From Mycogone perniciosa (Eukaryota; Ascomycota; Sordariomycetes; Hypocreales; Hypocreaceae): 64,000 nucleotides of DNA. Each line of letters begins with the position of its first letter. Positions within the stretch are counted from its first letter, which is position 1. The position numbers and the translations under genes are program-made. The stretch is from positions 409,401 through 473,400 of the forward strand of contig JAOALB010000009.1 of NCBI GenBank assembly GCA_025331125.1, in the 5' to 3' direction. Of this stretch, positions 46,703 to 59,717 are shown piece by piece. The notes beneath the pieces were generated by a model. The model was not told the DNA's origin. It saw only the letters and a list, made by a program, of their open reading frames with translations, and did no database searches.

Positions 46703-47635
46703 GATGCAGGCAATAGGGATGGAGCAATTCTCGCCAGCACGAGGATCCGGCGTGCCTGGGAGGCGGTGGCAGACGGTTGATAGCCGTATTATATCGTGGA
46801 CTTGCCTGCTGCGTATGTACTATCGGGGCTTTCGGATGAAAAGCGGCGATGAGGGAAAAGGCTTGCAGGGGTGTTAATGGACCATCAGACAGACACTTTC
46901 GGATCTTGCAATGGATGAAATACTAATGGAAGAAGAATGATTGGGATGAGGGGATTTGGATCAATTAGATACTAGCAGCGAAGCGGTTGACGTCAACGCC
47001 CAATACCAATAGTCGCTAAGGCAATAATGACCTGGAACACGAGCAGTGATTCCCCCTTCTTAGTGGTTGTAAAGTATAATAAACGACAACTCCTCGAAAT
47101 TCCCCCTTGGATGATGCGTGAAAAAAAAACAGATGCAGAGCTGGATGCCAGGTTGAGATGCTAGCAAGCCATTGGCTACTACCGAGTACCTGGCTGTCAA
47201 AACCTCACAAGCCATTGGTTTCGTTTTTCAAGCCTTTGTGGTGGTCGATCATGATCTGGCCAAGGAGCCTACAGGGCTGGAATGGTGAATCTGAAGGGCG
47301 CCCGCATTGGCATGTGATTGTCACGCGACGAGTGTGTTTCTAGGGTTGCTTAGTAGTAGTACTCCGTATGGAGTAGTTAGTCAGACCATGAGTTAATATT
47401 GTGCAGCCTTCTCAGGCGCTCCGTATTCGTATACTAATGTTCTTATAGCCCGAGGACCTTGCCAATGCTGACAATCATACTTGGCCAGACGATGCTCTTG
47501 TCCTTTCACTGACTCACAAAGTTTGGGGCTCAGCCATCAACGGAGAGGGTATGAAATAGACGAGAAAGAACAGCTTTTTTTTCACGTGGTCCGACAAACT
47601 CTAGTCATTTTTACCGTAAGCCACGACAAGTCATC
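46703..47635. promoter_or_regulatory. Divergent promoter region, LRO1 / NAA30
   Basis: 933 bp between divergent starts. A TACTCCGTATGGAGTAG motif copy occurs at about 47357-47375. No gene is visible. Confidence 0.45.
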
Positions 47636-48255
47636 ATGGAGATGGCAGCAAAGAGCGGCGAACCGCCTGCGGACCTACAGTTCATACAATACGAGCATCG
47701 ACTCGAGTCACAATACCTCCCGGCCATAAGATCACTGATATCGAAAGATCTAAGCGAGCCCTACAGTATCTATGTCTACCGATATTTCCTTTGCCAATGG
47801 TCTCACCTTTGCTTCATGGTGAGTGAGGGGTAGCATATCAGATGAATGAGAGATCATCTGACTGAGCTTCATAGGCGCTGGACCCAGCAGACGCATCCCT
47901 CATCGGAGTCATCATCTGCAAGCTCGAGGTTCACTCCTCTCACTCGCCCCCGACTCGCCGGGGATACATCGCTATGCTGGCCTTAGCATCGCGTTTTCGT
48001 GGCCATGGAATTGCCACCGTCTTAGTAAAAAGGGCCATCGAAGCCATGACGAAGCAGAACGCCGATGAAATCGCCTTGGAGACGGAGGAGACCAATGTTC
48101 CCGCCATGAGGCTATACGAACGATTGGGCTTCATACGGTCCAAGAAGCTGCATCGATACTATCTCAACGGAAACAGTGCCTATAGGCTTGTACTTCTCCT
48201 CAAACCGATGGACCCGGACGGAAGCTCTGTCTATGACGACAATCAAGTCGTATGA
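47636..48255 (+). CDS. NatC catalytic subunit Naa30/Mak3
   Basis: Cotranslational N-terminal acetyltransferase acting on Met-hydrophobic N-termini with Naa35 and Naa38. Exons 47636-47818 and 47875-48255 (56-bp intron, GTGAGT...ATAG, phase 0) give 187 residues. Characteristic blocks: LSEPYSIYVYRYFLCQWSHL, LIGVIICKLEVH, then RRGYIAMLALASRFRGHGIA with the acetyl-CoA-binding RFRGHGIA, and ALETEETNVPAMRLYERLGF, which is diagnostic of the Naa30/Naa10/Naa50 group. The length fits the family. The start is the first ATG (MEMAAKSG). Confidence 0.94.
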
Positions 48256-48511
48256 ATTTCGTTTGGCGTACCGTGGTTTGTGTGCGGGGCAGGTCATTCG
48301 CCCACGGGCCACACAAAGAGCGAGGGTTTCACGGGATATGTGATATGGTTTCAGACACGGCATCACGGTCGGACAGCATAGCGAGGCATTTTGGGGGTCT
48401 GGCGTTGGGTATATTAAGTTCTAGTCTATTTTAAGGCAGACATTAAGGGTTATTCCATTCTTCGGACGATGCATAGACATGGCCAATCAATTGAGAAATG
48501 CGTCAGTGGAG

Positions 48512-49558
48512 CTATAGATGGAGGCTCTCACACCCCATGGATTGACGTGCGATATCCCGATATACGAGAAGACATCTTTCAATCATATCAGCCAAAGCAT
48601 TCTGCAACGTTTGTTGAGATATTGACTTGCCTGGCTTGTAGTATATTGGCCGACCCTTGGCCTCGACCAATTTCAGTTCTCGCAGTTTCTGGAGGACACG
48701 CCCAACGTCAGCCTTGTCGCTGAAATCTGCTGTGTACACGCATAAGATTCGGTCTTTGCGGGGATCATCCAATGGCGACCTCGGCGCAACCTTGGCCGCG
48801 ATTCCGAGTTCGTTGTTGGCAGTCGCTTTCGCAATGATCTCCCACATTTCGTTCACTTCCAACGTTGAACAGAAAAGGAGCCACTAGAGTGGAATGTAAG
48901 AGACTGCGAGAAAGCGATTAAGTGACAAACAGAGATGCGTACCTTGCCGGCTTTAACCTTGCCGAGATATGCTAACTTGAGAATGTCATCAATGGCTTGC
49001 TTCTTCTCTTTTCTAATTTCTCTCTCAATGGTTGATCTGGCGTTTCCCGATTTCTCGATTTCCTTGATGTATTTGGTGGCTATCTCGAGTCTCTCAACGC
49101 CGCCTGTGGCGATGAGAGCTGTCCTGCTCCCCTCCTCCTCCGGGGCTTCGTCCTCGTTGCCTTTGCTGTACTGATTCTGACTGTCGTGTTTGTGGATTCG
49201 TGGAATGAACGGGTTACAGATGAAAATCCAAGGCATCGCCTCAGTTTGGTCTGTCGTGGCAGGTGGTAGACGTGCAAGGAAATCGTCGATAGTCTCAGTC
49301 AGCTGCCATGCGTAAGACACCCCAGCGTAGGGGTTGTGGAGGCGATAAGCTTCCTGCGCGAAGTTCGTCTGACGTTGCGCACGGCCAGGGTTGAGTTGCT
49401 GTTGCTCAACCCAAGTGTCGACGTCGAAGCTGCTCACTCTCTGCTTAAGTTGGGACACTGTGGTGTCGTCACCTGTGACAGCCAAGTCAGGAGGCTTTCC
49501 CCGTGTGTGTAGGGAGAAAGTCTGTATTACCGAAGAAATCGGAATCGTCGGAGTCCAT
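48512..49558 (-). CDS. BLES03/DUF1917-family protein (C11orf68-like)
   Basis: Conserved protein of unknown biochemical role; the fold is reported for the human member C11orf68. Exons 49558-49531, 49472-48943 and 48883-48512 keep frame and give 309 residues. The first exon encodes only MDSDDSDFF plus one base and was found by matching a GTAATA donor to the ACAG acceptor at 49473. The family region runs from GKVKAGK-WLLFCSTLEVNEMWE to ELGIAAKVAPRS, VYTADFSDKADVGRVLQKL and RPIYYKPG. A Gly/Glu-rich charged loop (EDEAPEEEGSR) lies in the middle. It converges on the NAA30 gene with a 256-bp spacer. Confidence 0.85.
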
Positions 49559-50113
49559 GATAGAAGGCCGAGACTGTCCGGTACGGATAGATATAACTAA
49601 GAGGATGCCCAGCCCCTATTTGCTTGGGTCGGTTGTTGTTCTGACCAAGGCGTAGATAGGTTGAAAAGGGGTGCTTTCGGCCAAGCTCATCAAGACACTA
49701 TATATACGTGCAATTTTTAACCACTAGAGGAATAGCTGCAACGAACGGAATGAAATCTGGGGAGTTGACGTTAAAGTTCCGGGCGGGAAGATGCAGCATT
49801 TAACGGGCACAGCCGTGCGAGCTGTTTCCAGTCTCCCGATTCCTAGACTGATCTAATAGATTACTACTACTAGTACGCCGTAACTACTATTAGTAGTACT
49901 CCGTACTGAGCTATTATGGTGGGTTCCTTTTGGTGGCGGATCACGGAGAGCCATCCAATTGCTCCACTATCAACGGATGCCCCATTTTCTCTGGTCAGTC
50001 ACATCGCCAAATTTCAATCTTCAAACCGACTGTTTATTCATCCGATTACTTTTAGGGCGGTAAACGGGGTGCAAAGATTCAAGTAACCATTCAGCCAATT
50101 CACCGAACCTATC
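49559..50113. promoter_or_regulatory. Divergent promoter region, DUF1917 / DPH7
   Basis: 555 bp. A motif cluster at 49861-49910 (TACTACTACTAGTACGCCG, later AGTAGTACTCCGTACTG) lies about 210 bp before the DPH7 start. No gene is visible. Confidence 0.45.
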
Positions 50114-51411
50114 ATGGACGCACTGGACCCCATCGCCTCAGTGCGGTCGCTGATATTGGACTTACCTCCAAGCTGTGCTCAATTTTGCCCCGCGCATCCA
50201 AAATATTTGGTCGTGGGGACTTACAATCTCCAGAAGGACGATAAACCAGTAGAGGAACGATCTGTGGAGGAGGAGCATCAAGTTGCTCCAAAACCTCAAA
50301 GCCGAAATGGCAGTCTCGTGGTGTTCAAAATCGAAGGCAACGAGTTGTAAGTCTGCACTGCTGCCCGTTTCCATAATGAAATGAAGCTCGGAATGACTGA
50401 CAGAGTCCTGGTTGAAACAGAGTTAAAGTGCAAACTGTAATGCAGCCATCTGCTCTGCTGGATCTTCGCTTTTACCAGGAGATACCAATCTACCATGACA
50501 TATTGGCAGTAGTCTCTAGTACGGGAACCCTCGCCATCTTCAAATTGGACCCTCTCAACGATACTGCTGCGCCGTTGCAGCACCTGGCTACTAGCAGATG
50601 CGAGGATCTTGCTGATGATGCCCTCTTCCTGCAGTGCAATTGGCACCCAGTCGCACAGAAAAGCATAGGCGTTGCGACGTCCACTGGGCAGTCCAGATTG
50701 CTACACTTGGGCAACGAATGGAAGATCCAATCGTGGACTGACTTGAAAATCCAGAACTCGCTCGAGGCTTGGTGTATAGCGTTCTCACCAGGAAATCCCT
50801 TATCAAGTAGAGAAAGCACCCCGATTTCCATCTACTGTGGCGGAGATGACTCAACGCTTCGATATACGTCCTACTCCTGGAATGTTGCCAACGACTCATC
50901 GCACTCGACTCTCCCATACGGACCCATGGCCATCAAAGGTCAGCATGATGCAGGTGTGACAGCTATATTGCCACTAGCTCTCACTACGCATGATGGTGGT
51001 AGGATAGTAGTCACCGGAAGCTACGATGATCACATGCGAGTTTTCGCCATCCACGATTTGCACGAATCGCATGGGTCAAAGCATGTAAAACTGCTGGCGG
51101 ATGAGAATCTCGGTGGTGGAGTCTGGAGATTAAATCTGATAGACATGAGAGGAATGGCCGGCAGCTCAAAGACGATACGGATCCTGGCGTCTTGCATGCA
51201 TGCGGGAGTCAGGCTGGTGGAGATTGTCACAGACAATGGTCAAGACTGGAGCTGCAGAGTCTTGGCGCGGTTTGAGGAGCACAAGAGTATGAATTATGCG
51301 TCTGATCTTGTGATGCCATCATCTGCGGATAGCGACAATGGGCTTCGAGTTGTCTCGACAAGCTTCTATGACAGGCTCTTGTGTCTTTGGGAGTATGATC
51401 CGGGGCAGTAA
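50114..51411 (+). CDS. DPH7: Diphthine methylesterase Dph7 (WD40)
   Basis: Removes the methyl ester from methylated diphthine so diphthamide on eEF2 can be completed. Exons 50114-50346 and 50421-51411 with a 74-bp intron (phase 2) give 407 residues. WD40-type blades are seen as DILAVVSSTGTLAIFKLD, PISIYCGGDDSTLRYTSY, GRIVVTGSYDDHMRVFAI and VVSTSFYDRLLCLWEYDP. GQHDAGVTAI, GSYDDHMR and STSFYDR...WEY are characteristic of Dph7/Rrt2. Length fits the family. Confidence 0.92.
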
Positions 51412-52331
51412 TCGGTGGGAGCTTACCCTGGTTTTTTCCCGAGCTGGATCCAACGCACCAGTCATTGGTAGGAAATGGACATTATAGATCATTAAGAGCT
51501 TGTTGGGGATGAAGAATTGAACTTGCCGGATTGCCAATGGGTCCTTACGTTGCATGGGGCAAAAAAAAAGACCAGTCTTCCGTACTTCTCTGGACCGGCA
51601 TTGGAACAGATGTGACAGATCGAAGCAGCAAAATGGAGCGATGGTTCCAGGTCCCTGCAGGCTCCACTACAATGCTCCCGCATGTCCCCAGCGCCTCCGT
51701 CTCAGCCTTGCAGGTTGTGGCACCCGCACGCTGCACGCAGCAGTGCTTGGACGTCTTCGGCTGGACAGCCCGAACAGATGGATATCATATATCGGTGCAT
51801 ACAGTGATACACCGGGCGTGTGTAGAGTCAATATAGCGTATTCGCGGGGGATCCAACCTCGTCCCAGACCAACGTGGGTGAAATTACCAGAGCCTCAACT
51901 TTTAATCCAATCCATTGCCAACTTGCAAAAGCACCGTTTAATACAAGCTCGCCTCGTCCAATTCCTTTCTGCCAGCTGACCGCCTTCGCGCTTCCATCCC
52001 AAGCTCACCGTTTTCGGCACCTGATCAGCTCTTTTTCTTATTGCTTCTTCACGGTCTCGCGCATACCTCTTTATCTTCACCAGAACCCCGCCGTCTGGTG
52101 CCAATAGCTCTCCCTCACGAGAAAGTCGGAGTCACCGTCTGTTTCTCCTTCTTTTTTCGCCCCTCCCTCTTTGCAGAACGCCAACCACTCTCGATGTTCG
52201 TACCCAACCAAGTCGACCTTTAACATACCTATTCTCGAGGCTGTCTCGCGGGATTACGGGCCCCGCTTACGCCGCATTCGAGCCGCAAAGAATTCTCAAC
52301 ATCACAGCGACATCACTACCACTCAGCGATC
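51412..52331. promoter_or_regulatory. Upstream region of the exportin gene
   Basis: 920 bp with the 3' flank of DPH7 first and then a pyrimidine-rich probable promoter and leader (51.95-52.33 kb, CTTTTTCTTATTGCTTCTTC-like). No gene is visible. Confidence 0.45.
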
Positions 52332-55300
52332 ATGTCTGCGAACGGCGGCGGCGATGCGAGTAACGGCGGCGGAGCGGATGTGTTGTCCAAGATTCATCTG
52401 GCGCTTGAGGTCGTTCATAACCCACACTCGACCAATGACGCCCGCCGAGAAGCCCAATCCTTCCTCGAGGACGTTAAGGATATTCCCGAAGCTCCCCTCC
52501 AGGGATTCAAGCTAGCTTCCGACAAGTCCCAGTCGCCCGTTGTTCGCCATTATGCCCTGTCGCTGCTCGAACACGCAATACGATACCGATGGTCCACATA
52601 CACGGAGGAGCAGGCCCAGGCCCTGCGAAGCTGGGTGCTGGAATTGAGCCAGGCCATCTCGAAAGAAGACCCGTCATATTTGAGGAACAAGACCGCCCAG
52701 CTCTGGGTAGAGGTGGCCAAAAGGTGCTGGGGAGCCGAGTGGATGGATATGGATGCCATGCTTGTTCAGCTGTGGCAAATCCCCGACTCGGCCGTCCACA
52801 AGGAGCTTGTCATGTTCGTTCTTGAGACTCTGTCCGACGAGGTTTTTACAGGAGACGACTCGGTTGTCGCAATGAGAGAGGGTGTCCTTAGTAAGGCATG
52901 CGTCGAGATCTTTACTCCCACCGCTGTCCTTATCGAGGCTTTCCCCAATCGCCAACCCGGTCCAGATGTCCGGTGCGGTCACGAGGGTTGGCTCAGTCGT
53001 CTATCCGAGTTCCTAAACTACTGCATCGGCTCTGGTGACAAGGCCAATGGTGAAGTTAAGACATGTATCATAAAGGGTCTCTCCGTCTTTCTGTCACTCA
53101 TGCCATGGGCCATTCCTAAGGCTATATCATCCGCCCAGTGCGTGACTGTCATGTCTGCTGGCCTGGCATCGCCATTCACAGAGGTTCAGAAGGTGAAGCT
53201 GTGACGTGCCCTCAAGCCATTTGAAGCCCGCTGACAAGTTTTTACAGACTGCCCTGGACGCCCTACACTCGCTGTACTGCCGGACAAACTTCAATGACGA
53301 GGAATTTATAGACCTCGTCACTCCCATGTATAGCAGCACATCTGTCCAGCTTTGCAAAACACTCCTCGAATGGTCAGTGGTCAGTGCTGATGATATAGAC
53401 GAGGACAAGTATCAGATCTTGAAGAAGCTATCAGAAGTATGTATGCCTTGTTACCCGACAGTGTTCGCTCCCCTGACAGATATTCGACAACAGATGCTAT
53501 CGAGCTTGGGCGACTATTTCGATAGGAAATTTTCCCAGGTGCCCCACCATGCAGCCCCTGAAGGTTTCCTACAGCTTCTTCTTCAAGTGGTCCAGAGTGA
53601 GAGTCTCATGGTCTCCATCCCGGTTCTTGTGACATGGACAAAACTTCTGGCAAATAGGAACATCGGTCCTAGCAACCTTATCACGCCAATGATAGGCTCT
53701 CTCCTAGAAATCTGCAGTTCTAGGCTGGTACGATTCGAAAATCTACCTGAAGATACCTCCAATCCAACGTATATATTTCTTCTCGAAGATACTGATACAA
53801 TCCCTGAACGCCACGCTTTCTTAGGAAACTACCGTCGATACAGTTCCCAGGTTATCGAGGCTATCGTGCAACTCAAGCTCGTCGATGCTGTGTCACATAT
53901 CCTTGGCCGCGCGGAACATGTTCTGCAACATCTCTATGACGGACAGCCACCCTTCAGCAGTAAGTAAATAGCCGTCATTCCCCTTAGTTATGGTGTTGAC
54001 TGACAGGACAGAACAAAATTACATCAAGCATTCTATGCCTGTATTGCAAGTTGACTCGCACTTCACCGTGATCGAAGCTACTCTTAAAGGGTATGTGAAG
54101 TGGAGGAGAGTCCACTTACGTGATAATGTATGTACAAAGTCCCGACGGGATTATGATGCAAGACCAACTAATTTCGCAACAGCAACAGCAACAGCAAGCA
54201 GCAGAGCTTGAAGCCAGCCTGGAGGCTTGGTGTAAGAAGCTTTTGGAGATGAGCTTCGAGGTATGATTCTTACTCCATGACTCACGCGTCCAGGTTCAGG
54301 CCAGCTTGCTAATAACTCCATCGGACAGGATCCCTTAATAAGGAAGAGAATTCTTCAATTGCTTGTTTACTTTTCAACCACCGCTTTGAATAAGAATGCG
54401 GACTTTATGCTCAAGGTATTGGAGCATATAATACTAACATGGCCTGCTCTAGAGCCAGAGTATCGTGCATTCAACGATGCCATCAAGGACTTGCAAGGCG
54501 AAAGCATGATCGAACTACAACGACTTGCATCTGAAATGCCTGACCATCTCTTGGTATGTATTTTTACAAGCTTGTGGATTAGGAAATACTAATGATGGTG
54601 TACTGTCAGGGTGTCTATGAACACATTGAGGCCCGAGTAAACGAAATGATGGCTTCCGGGACGTTGGACGATAAAAGAGCCCTTGCGTACCGTAGCTTTT
54701 TGTTCCTCATCATGTAAGTCATTCTATAAAATGCCCGAGTCATACAAGAACGGACGCGAACTGACAAGAACAGACATCGTGCAAGTAACATCGACACCCA
54801 GGCCAAGATCCAGAAACTACGCGAATTCATTGAACCAGTGAAGGCGCAATGGCAGGACGAGAATATTAGGTCCTCTATCAAGTCTTACTCTGGTTTCTGC
54901 GAGCTCCTTGCGCTCAACAAAGCACAAGCATATCTGGTCAACCGTCAAGCTCACAAAATCCGAGACTGGGGCTCATGTGAACTTGATGCCGAGGGATTGG
55001 CCCTTCAAAGTGAACTAGAAGAGCGCTTAAAGGTAACTCTTCGGTTGATGTATTCTTGCGACAATGGGACATTATGTACTGATCTGTTGACAGCAACTTC
55101 CACTTCGTCCCACGAAATCATTTCTTGCCTTCTCTGTAGAAAGACTAGACAAGTCTTCTGCTGCATTCCAAGCTTCCTACGCTCTCTGGCAAGAAGGGTT
55201 TTCGAGTATCCTAGCAGATCTGCTCGAACTCCTAAGGTACTTGGCTAATTCTCTTCACTATTCTCAAGGTGCGCACTGACATAACTCCAGCTATGCACAC

Positions 55301-56776
55301 GCAACACACAACCCGAACAACTGGACAGGCTTGCCCCCTGAAATGCGTCCCATGGTGGATAAGGTATTGAGCGATCGGTTCTGGCAAGCAGGCATCTCTG
55401 AGGGAAGCAAAGATGATTTCTACGCTCGTGTCTTGGATAAGAAGAACACTATTGAGGGCCTGGCCTCAACAATCCGCGGCTCTGTTCGATTTGTTCGGGA
55501 GACAGCATACGCTATCATCTATTGTATGAGCAGGCTTGACATGCAGTTCTATGGCTTTGAAGGGTTATCGGGGCCGTTATCGAAGGCTCTCTTTGCCGAT
55601 TCCACCTGGCTGTCTACACACCAGCAAAGCAACTTGCTGAATCTTGTGAGGTATCTGGTTGACGACTGTCCAGTTGATTACCGCGAACACTTTTTGCCAC
55701 AACTTCTAGCCTCTTGCTTCCAGCAAATGGGCTCGAAGATCAACACTGAGTGGCAGAAGCTGGAACAACAACAGACAGTTGCTGTGGATGGTGAAGCGGA
55801 GCTGAAAGAAGAAATGAAGGCTGAGAGCATCCTTCGCCAGGTGACGTACACCGCGGTGGTTATGGTGGCGGACTTTCTCGATCCAACAAAACTGAGTATG
55901 ACCGCTTTCTCTTTCATACATGAGGCGACTACTAACATTCTCTCTCTCCTAGATCCACAGCCACTGAAGTTGCGGACACAGAAAAGCGATGTGGAAAATG
56001 GCACTGAAGAGGCATATCCATCGCTTCGGCGATTTTGCCTCACTCATCAAGAGATAGTCGAGCCACTTCTAGTTTTCTGCACACACGGAATCCGAATGCG
56101 AGATACTAGGTGCTGTGGTATGATCCTGCGCTTGTTCGTCTCTCTTGTACCCGAATTTCATCTGGTACCAGGTCAAGTGCAGAAGAAGACTCATGTTCAG
56201 CAAGCCTCTGATGGTCGTGGAGCAACTGTCCTTGTCGACACGTCGCCGGTGCCCCCGGAAATCGCCTCGGCAATCCGAGAATACATCTCGTTGGATGTAT
56301 TGAAAGCCTGCATTACCTCTTTCCATGAACCATACTTTGTGGAGGTCCAGAAAGAATTGGCATCGCTAATTGCGACCATTATGGTCTACTACAGCCCAAT
56401 CACATCCACACCTAGCAATGTGTTGCTCGGGCTGCCTAATGTAAACCCAGCGGAGTTGGAACGCCTGAAAGCGTATATGGCCAAGCCTGGCTCTCACACG
56501 CGGCAGCAAAGAGCAATCGTGATGGAATTCTTGAAGGATCTGAAGGGAGTGAGTGTTTCGGAAATGGGCAAGTTGTCTAAAAGTGCCGGAGTTGGTGGCA
56601 ACTCTGGCCGCGGTAAAAAGACGAGCCGGAGCAAGATGGCACAAGGATTCATGACGAGGGAACCGACATCGGCGGATGCTGGGGCATCGTCGGGTGTGGG
56701 AGTTGGAGATACGAACGGAGGGAGGAGAGCTACGCCTGATGGACTAGAAGGGATCTCCAACTTATTTGAGAGTTAG
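52332..56776 (+). CDS. Exportin-5/Msn5-type karyopherin
   Basis: RanGTP-dependent nuclear export receptor; Msn5 exports phosphoproteins and exportin-5 exports RNAs (family knowledge). Nine exons keep frame: 52332-53192, 53248-53959, 54012-54127, 54183-54260, 54329-54553, 54610-54713, 54774-55032, 55094-55236 and 55291-56776, giving 1327 residues of HEAT-like repeats. The N-terminal block has [37 protein letters not shown] and [13 protein letters not shown], which fit the Xpo1-like N-terminal domain. Other family blocks include [20 protein letters not shown] and [20 protein letters not shown]. The end is Gly/Ser/Lys-rich ([20 protein letters not shown]). Exon 4 begins in a CAACAG repeat coding polyGln (see findings). 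Relatives in Aspergillus are called KapJ-type importin/exportin; orthology is inferred. Confidence 0.9.
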
Positions 56777-58703
56777 CGGCGTCGTCTAGCATTGTCTCGA
56801 TTGCGAATTCGCGAAACAGGATCATCGGCAACGAACGCCAGTTGGCTTGAAAGACGACTCGCTTAAGGCGTCAAGATTCAGTACGGCTTTTGCTTGTCTT
56901 TGTCTCTTTGAAACACTGCCTAACATGGTCAATTAGAGAGCTCACGTAAAACCGACGGGGAGAGAATATATGACCATGGAGCTAAGGTGTTGCTAGGTAC
57001 GGAAGGGCATCAGTTGGCTTTGTTTTAGAGGATAGGCATGATGCATTTTTGTCAGAATAGGCGCATTCGTCTTACTTTTCAAAGGAACTGGTTGGCGTTA
57101 GGATAGCTAGCCGAAGAGGGTAGAGGCCGTCTTCGGATGCGCCGTTTCTTGTTAGTAAAGGCCTGGCAACAAGATTTTGTGTGTGCCAAGAACGGGCTTC
57201 CGTGGTTCTGAGTGCCATCGTTCATTATCATAAGGTTTTGATCAACAAGGGTGCGACTCTGGGGTGTCTATGGAATGATAATAGGGGAATTATCCTTGCC
57301 TGATCTCTCATTCCACCAACCAGCTACCCAATAGCCTGACGATGCTGTGTGATTTGTGCAACCAACTTGTCTGTATTACCTGTATTGCAGCCAATTTTCT
57401 GTTGGGAGCTCGGGGATCCAAGGGAATGGTCAGTGGAGGCAAATGGCGCAGCACAGGGTTTATTAGCAGGGGCTTCAATGAGCTTTGGGTTGTACCAATG
57501 AGTTGGGAGCGACCAAACAGTCAAGTCAGGTCCCCCAATATAACCACTAATTGACCGTAAATGATGGGCTGGGCAGTGTGCAGGTGTGTAGTATGTACAT
57601 ATGTGTGTGCGATGTCTGCCACCAGTCCGGAATGTGGGTGGCGGTTGGCAGTGTCATACAAGGGATCAAAGGTTGGGTGTATCTGGGTGTCGGAGGGCAC
57701 ACATGATGTGTGCATGGGCGGCGTTGGCTGTTGCTCGATATTAGCTCCTCCTGAAGGAATAGGTAGTGATAATCATGGAGAAAAATGCTGGGCAAAAGCC
57801 CCTGCCCTCATGCTATCTCACTTGCTGATTTTGTAGCCATGTGGTTGGTAAGTCGACATATAGGCAGGTATGATGTATGCATAAATAATACCGACTTCTT
57901 CAAAGTTGGGAGCTGAGATGTTCAGCTTTGATGGTTGGCAATAAAGACCAGGGCTGAAGAGCTAGGGCACTGTATTCGAGGAAGAGAAGCTTGGCTCAAA
58001 CGACCAACATGCACATGTACATATGATGTTTCGAGTCCGAGGAGGAGGTATTTGCTCCAATTAAGAATGGCATGGTGGCGTAGGCATGGCAAGGATGATG
58101 CGTGGCAATGCTGTCTGCAGCAAGTTGCTTGGTTCCAGGAGAAACCGTCGAGGGTTCGACAGCCACTGATGACTAGACTAGGTACGGAGTAGTATTATCA
58201 GCTCCCTCTTTGACATGGGCAGCCAGGCGTCATTGTCATCCAGGCCCTTGCTCATACACGCACATGAACCGTAAAGCCTAGCCTTGACCATCACTGTCCG
58301 TTGACGAAGGCTTTTACTTTCATGAAGGAAGCTGAGAGTTAATGCCTGTCCCGTCGTATCGGGACCAACGGGACCGTTGCTTAAAACGGTAATTCGGTAG
58401 CTTCCTCTCGCACGGAGTAGGTAGCACAAGATGGACTCTGTGTGTTGGAACTTGTGCGAATTGTCAGGAGTATTGACCGTCGTACACGCCATGCCGTGAG
58501 CCGTCTCGCCTCGCCTGGGCTCGCCTCTTGCACACCGACCAGGTGAAGATTGGTGAAAGGATGAGGCTCCCAAAGACTATTATTGATCACTGATACCTTG
58601 TTCTTTTCAGGATGGGGCGGAAGATGCCGCTGGGATGGTGCGATGCCTGCAGGCTTTCCTCGAACCTAGCTGCTGACTACCTCATTATGAATCGGTGAGG
58701 CTT

Positions 58704-58816
58704 ATACGAAGTACATACGGAGCAGTAGTACTCCGTACTAGTAGCATATACATACATACTCGTACACATATCAGCACGGAATTTGTCGTATTAGTACGAA
58801 GTACTCCGTACTCGTA
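58704..58816. repeat. Dense TACGGAGTAC/TACGAAGTAC cluster
   Basis: Contains TACGAAGTACATACGGAGCA, GTAGTACTCCGTACTAGTAG and TAGTACGAAGTACTCCGTAC, the last joining both motif forms head to head. Confidence 0.75.
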
Positions 58817-59686
58817 GTGATCGGACATTTGCGAAGTGGATGTGCGGGAGCAATGTGTGAATTACTGATGAAATGCAAGGGGGGCCCCTGGTAACCCGTG
58901 TACATAGACCCGTGTAGGTACCTCCGCCACTCAGCAGACAAATGGACAGACACCTCATCGCCTCACGGCAACATCTGTATAACACCTTGTATCTGCCTAT
59001 CGGAGCAGCACAGCAGGCACAAGCTCGTTTAAGTTCGATCGTCTGCCAGTAGCCTGGACACGGGACGGCACGTAGCCTCTTGCGTGCTCGCAAACTCGTT
59101 TGATCACCTCTGGCCCTTGGAGCAGATCCCATGGAGGGTCCCTGATACGGCCATGATACGGCCATGATGACATGAACGGGATCCAAAAATGAGGAACGCA
59201 AGCACGGCGCCTTGACGATCTCTGCACTAGAGTCGCCGCATTCAAGCCACGCCTGCTGGTCACAGGTAGAAGAGCAGCAAGAAAAAAAGGGTTGGTATGT
59301 ACGCCACACAGCACCAGTCCCGGGGATGCAGGTGTAAGAGCCACCTCTGCATATCATTGGACAGGCTGATGTACATCCAGCTCTCGGCAACGGCTAATAA
59401 TAGTGCGGATACCGGTTTTGTCTTCGATTTCATTGGGATCAGGCGAGCGTTGCATTCCTATTAGGCGAAGTTCCCCGTTGCCGCGATGCGATGCGATACG
59501 CTCTCTCTCCTATCACCCGAACAGAGAGCTCTATCAAATTCCCCGCCCCCACCGTATCTCTCCGAAACCGTTGGCACTGTATGGAGTATCGCCGTTGCCA
59601 GGCCTCAGATCACTCTCAATGTTGACGATTTGCACCACAACAAAGCGTGAAGAAACCTCTTTATGTACGAGCATGCCTGCTGGGGC

Positions 59687-59717
59687 GTACGGAGTACATA
59701 CTAGATACTTCGTACTT
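59687..59717. repeat. TACGGAGTAC/TACTTCGTAC pair
   Basis: GTACGGAGTACATACTAGAT is followed at once by ACTTCGTACTT; both motif forms within 31 bp. Confidence 0.7.

Noticed and set aside
58020..58050. TTTCGAGTCCGA resembling a tRNA T-loop
   Set aside because: No matching acceptor stem, D-loop or anticodon arm can be folded upstream; the same T-loop-like string also occurs by chance in the Whi5-like coding region.
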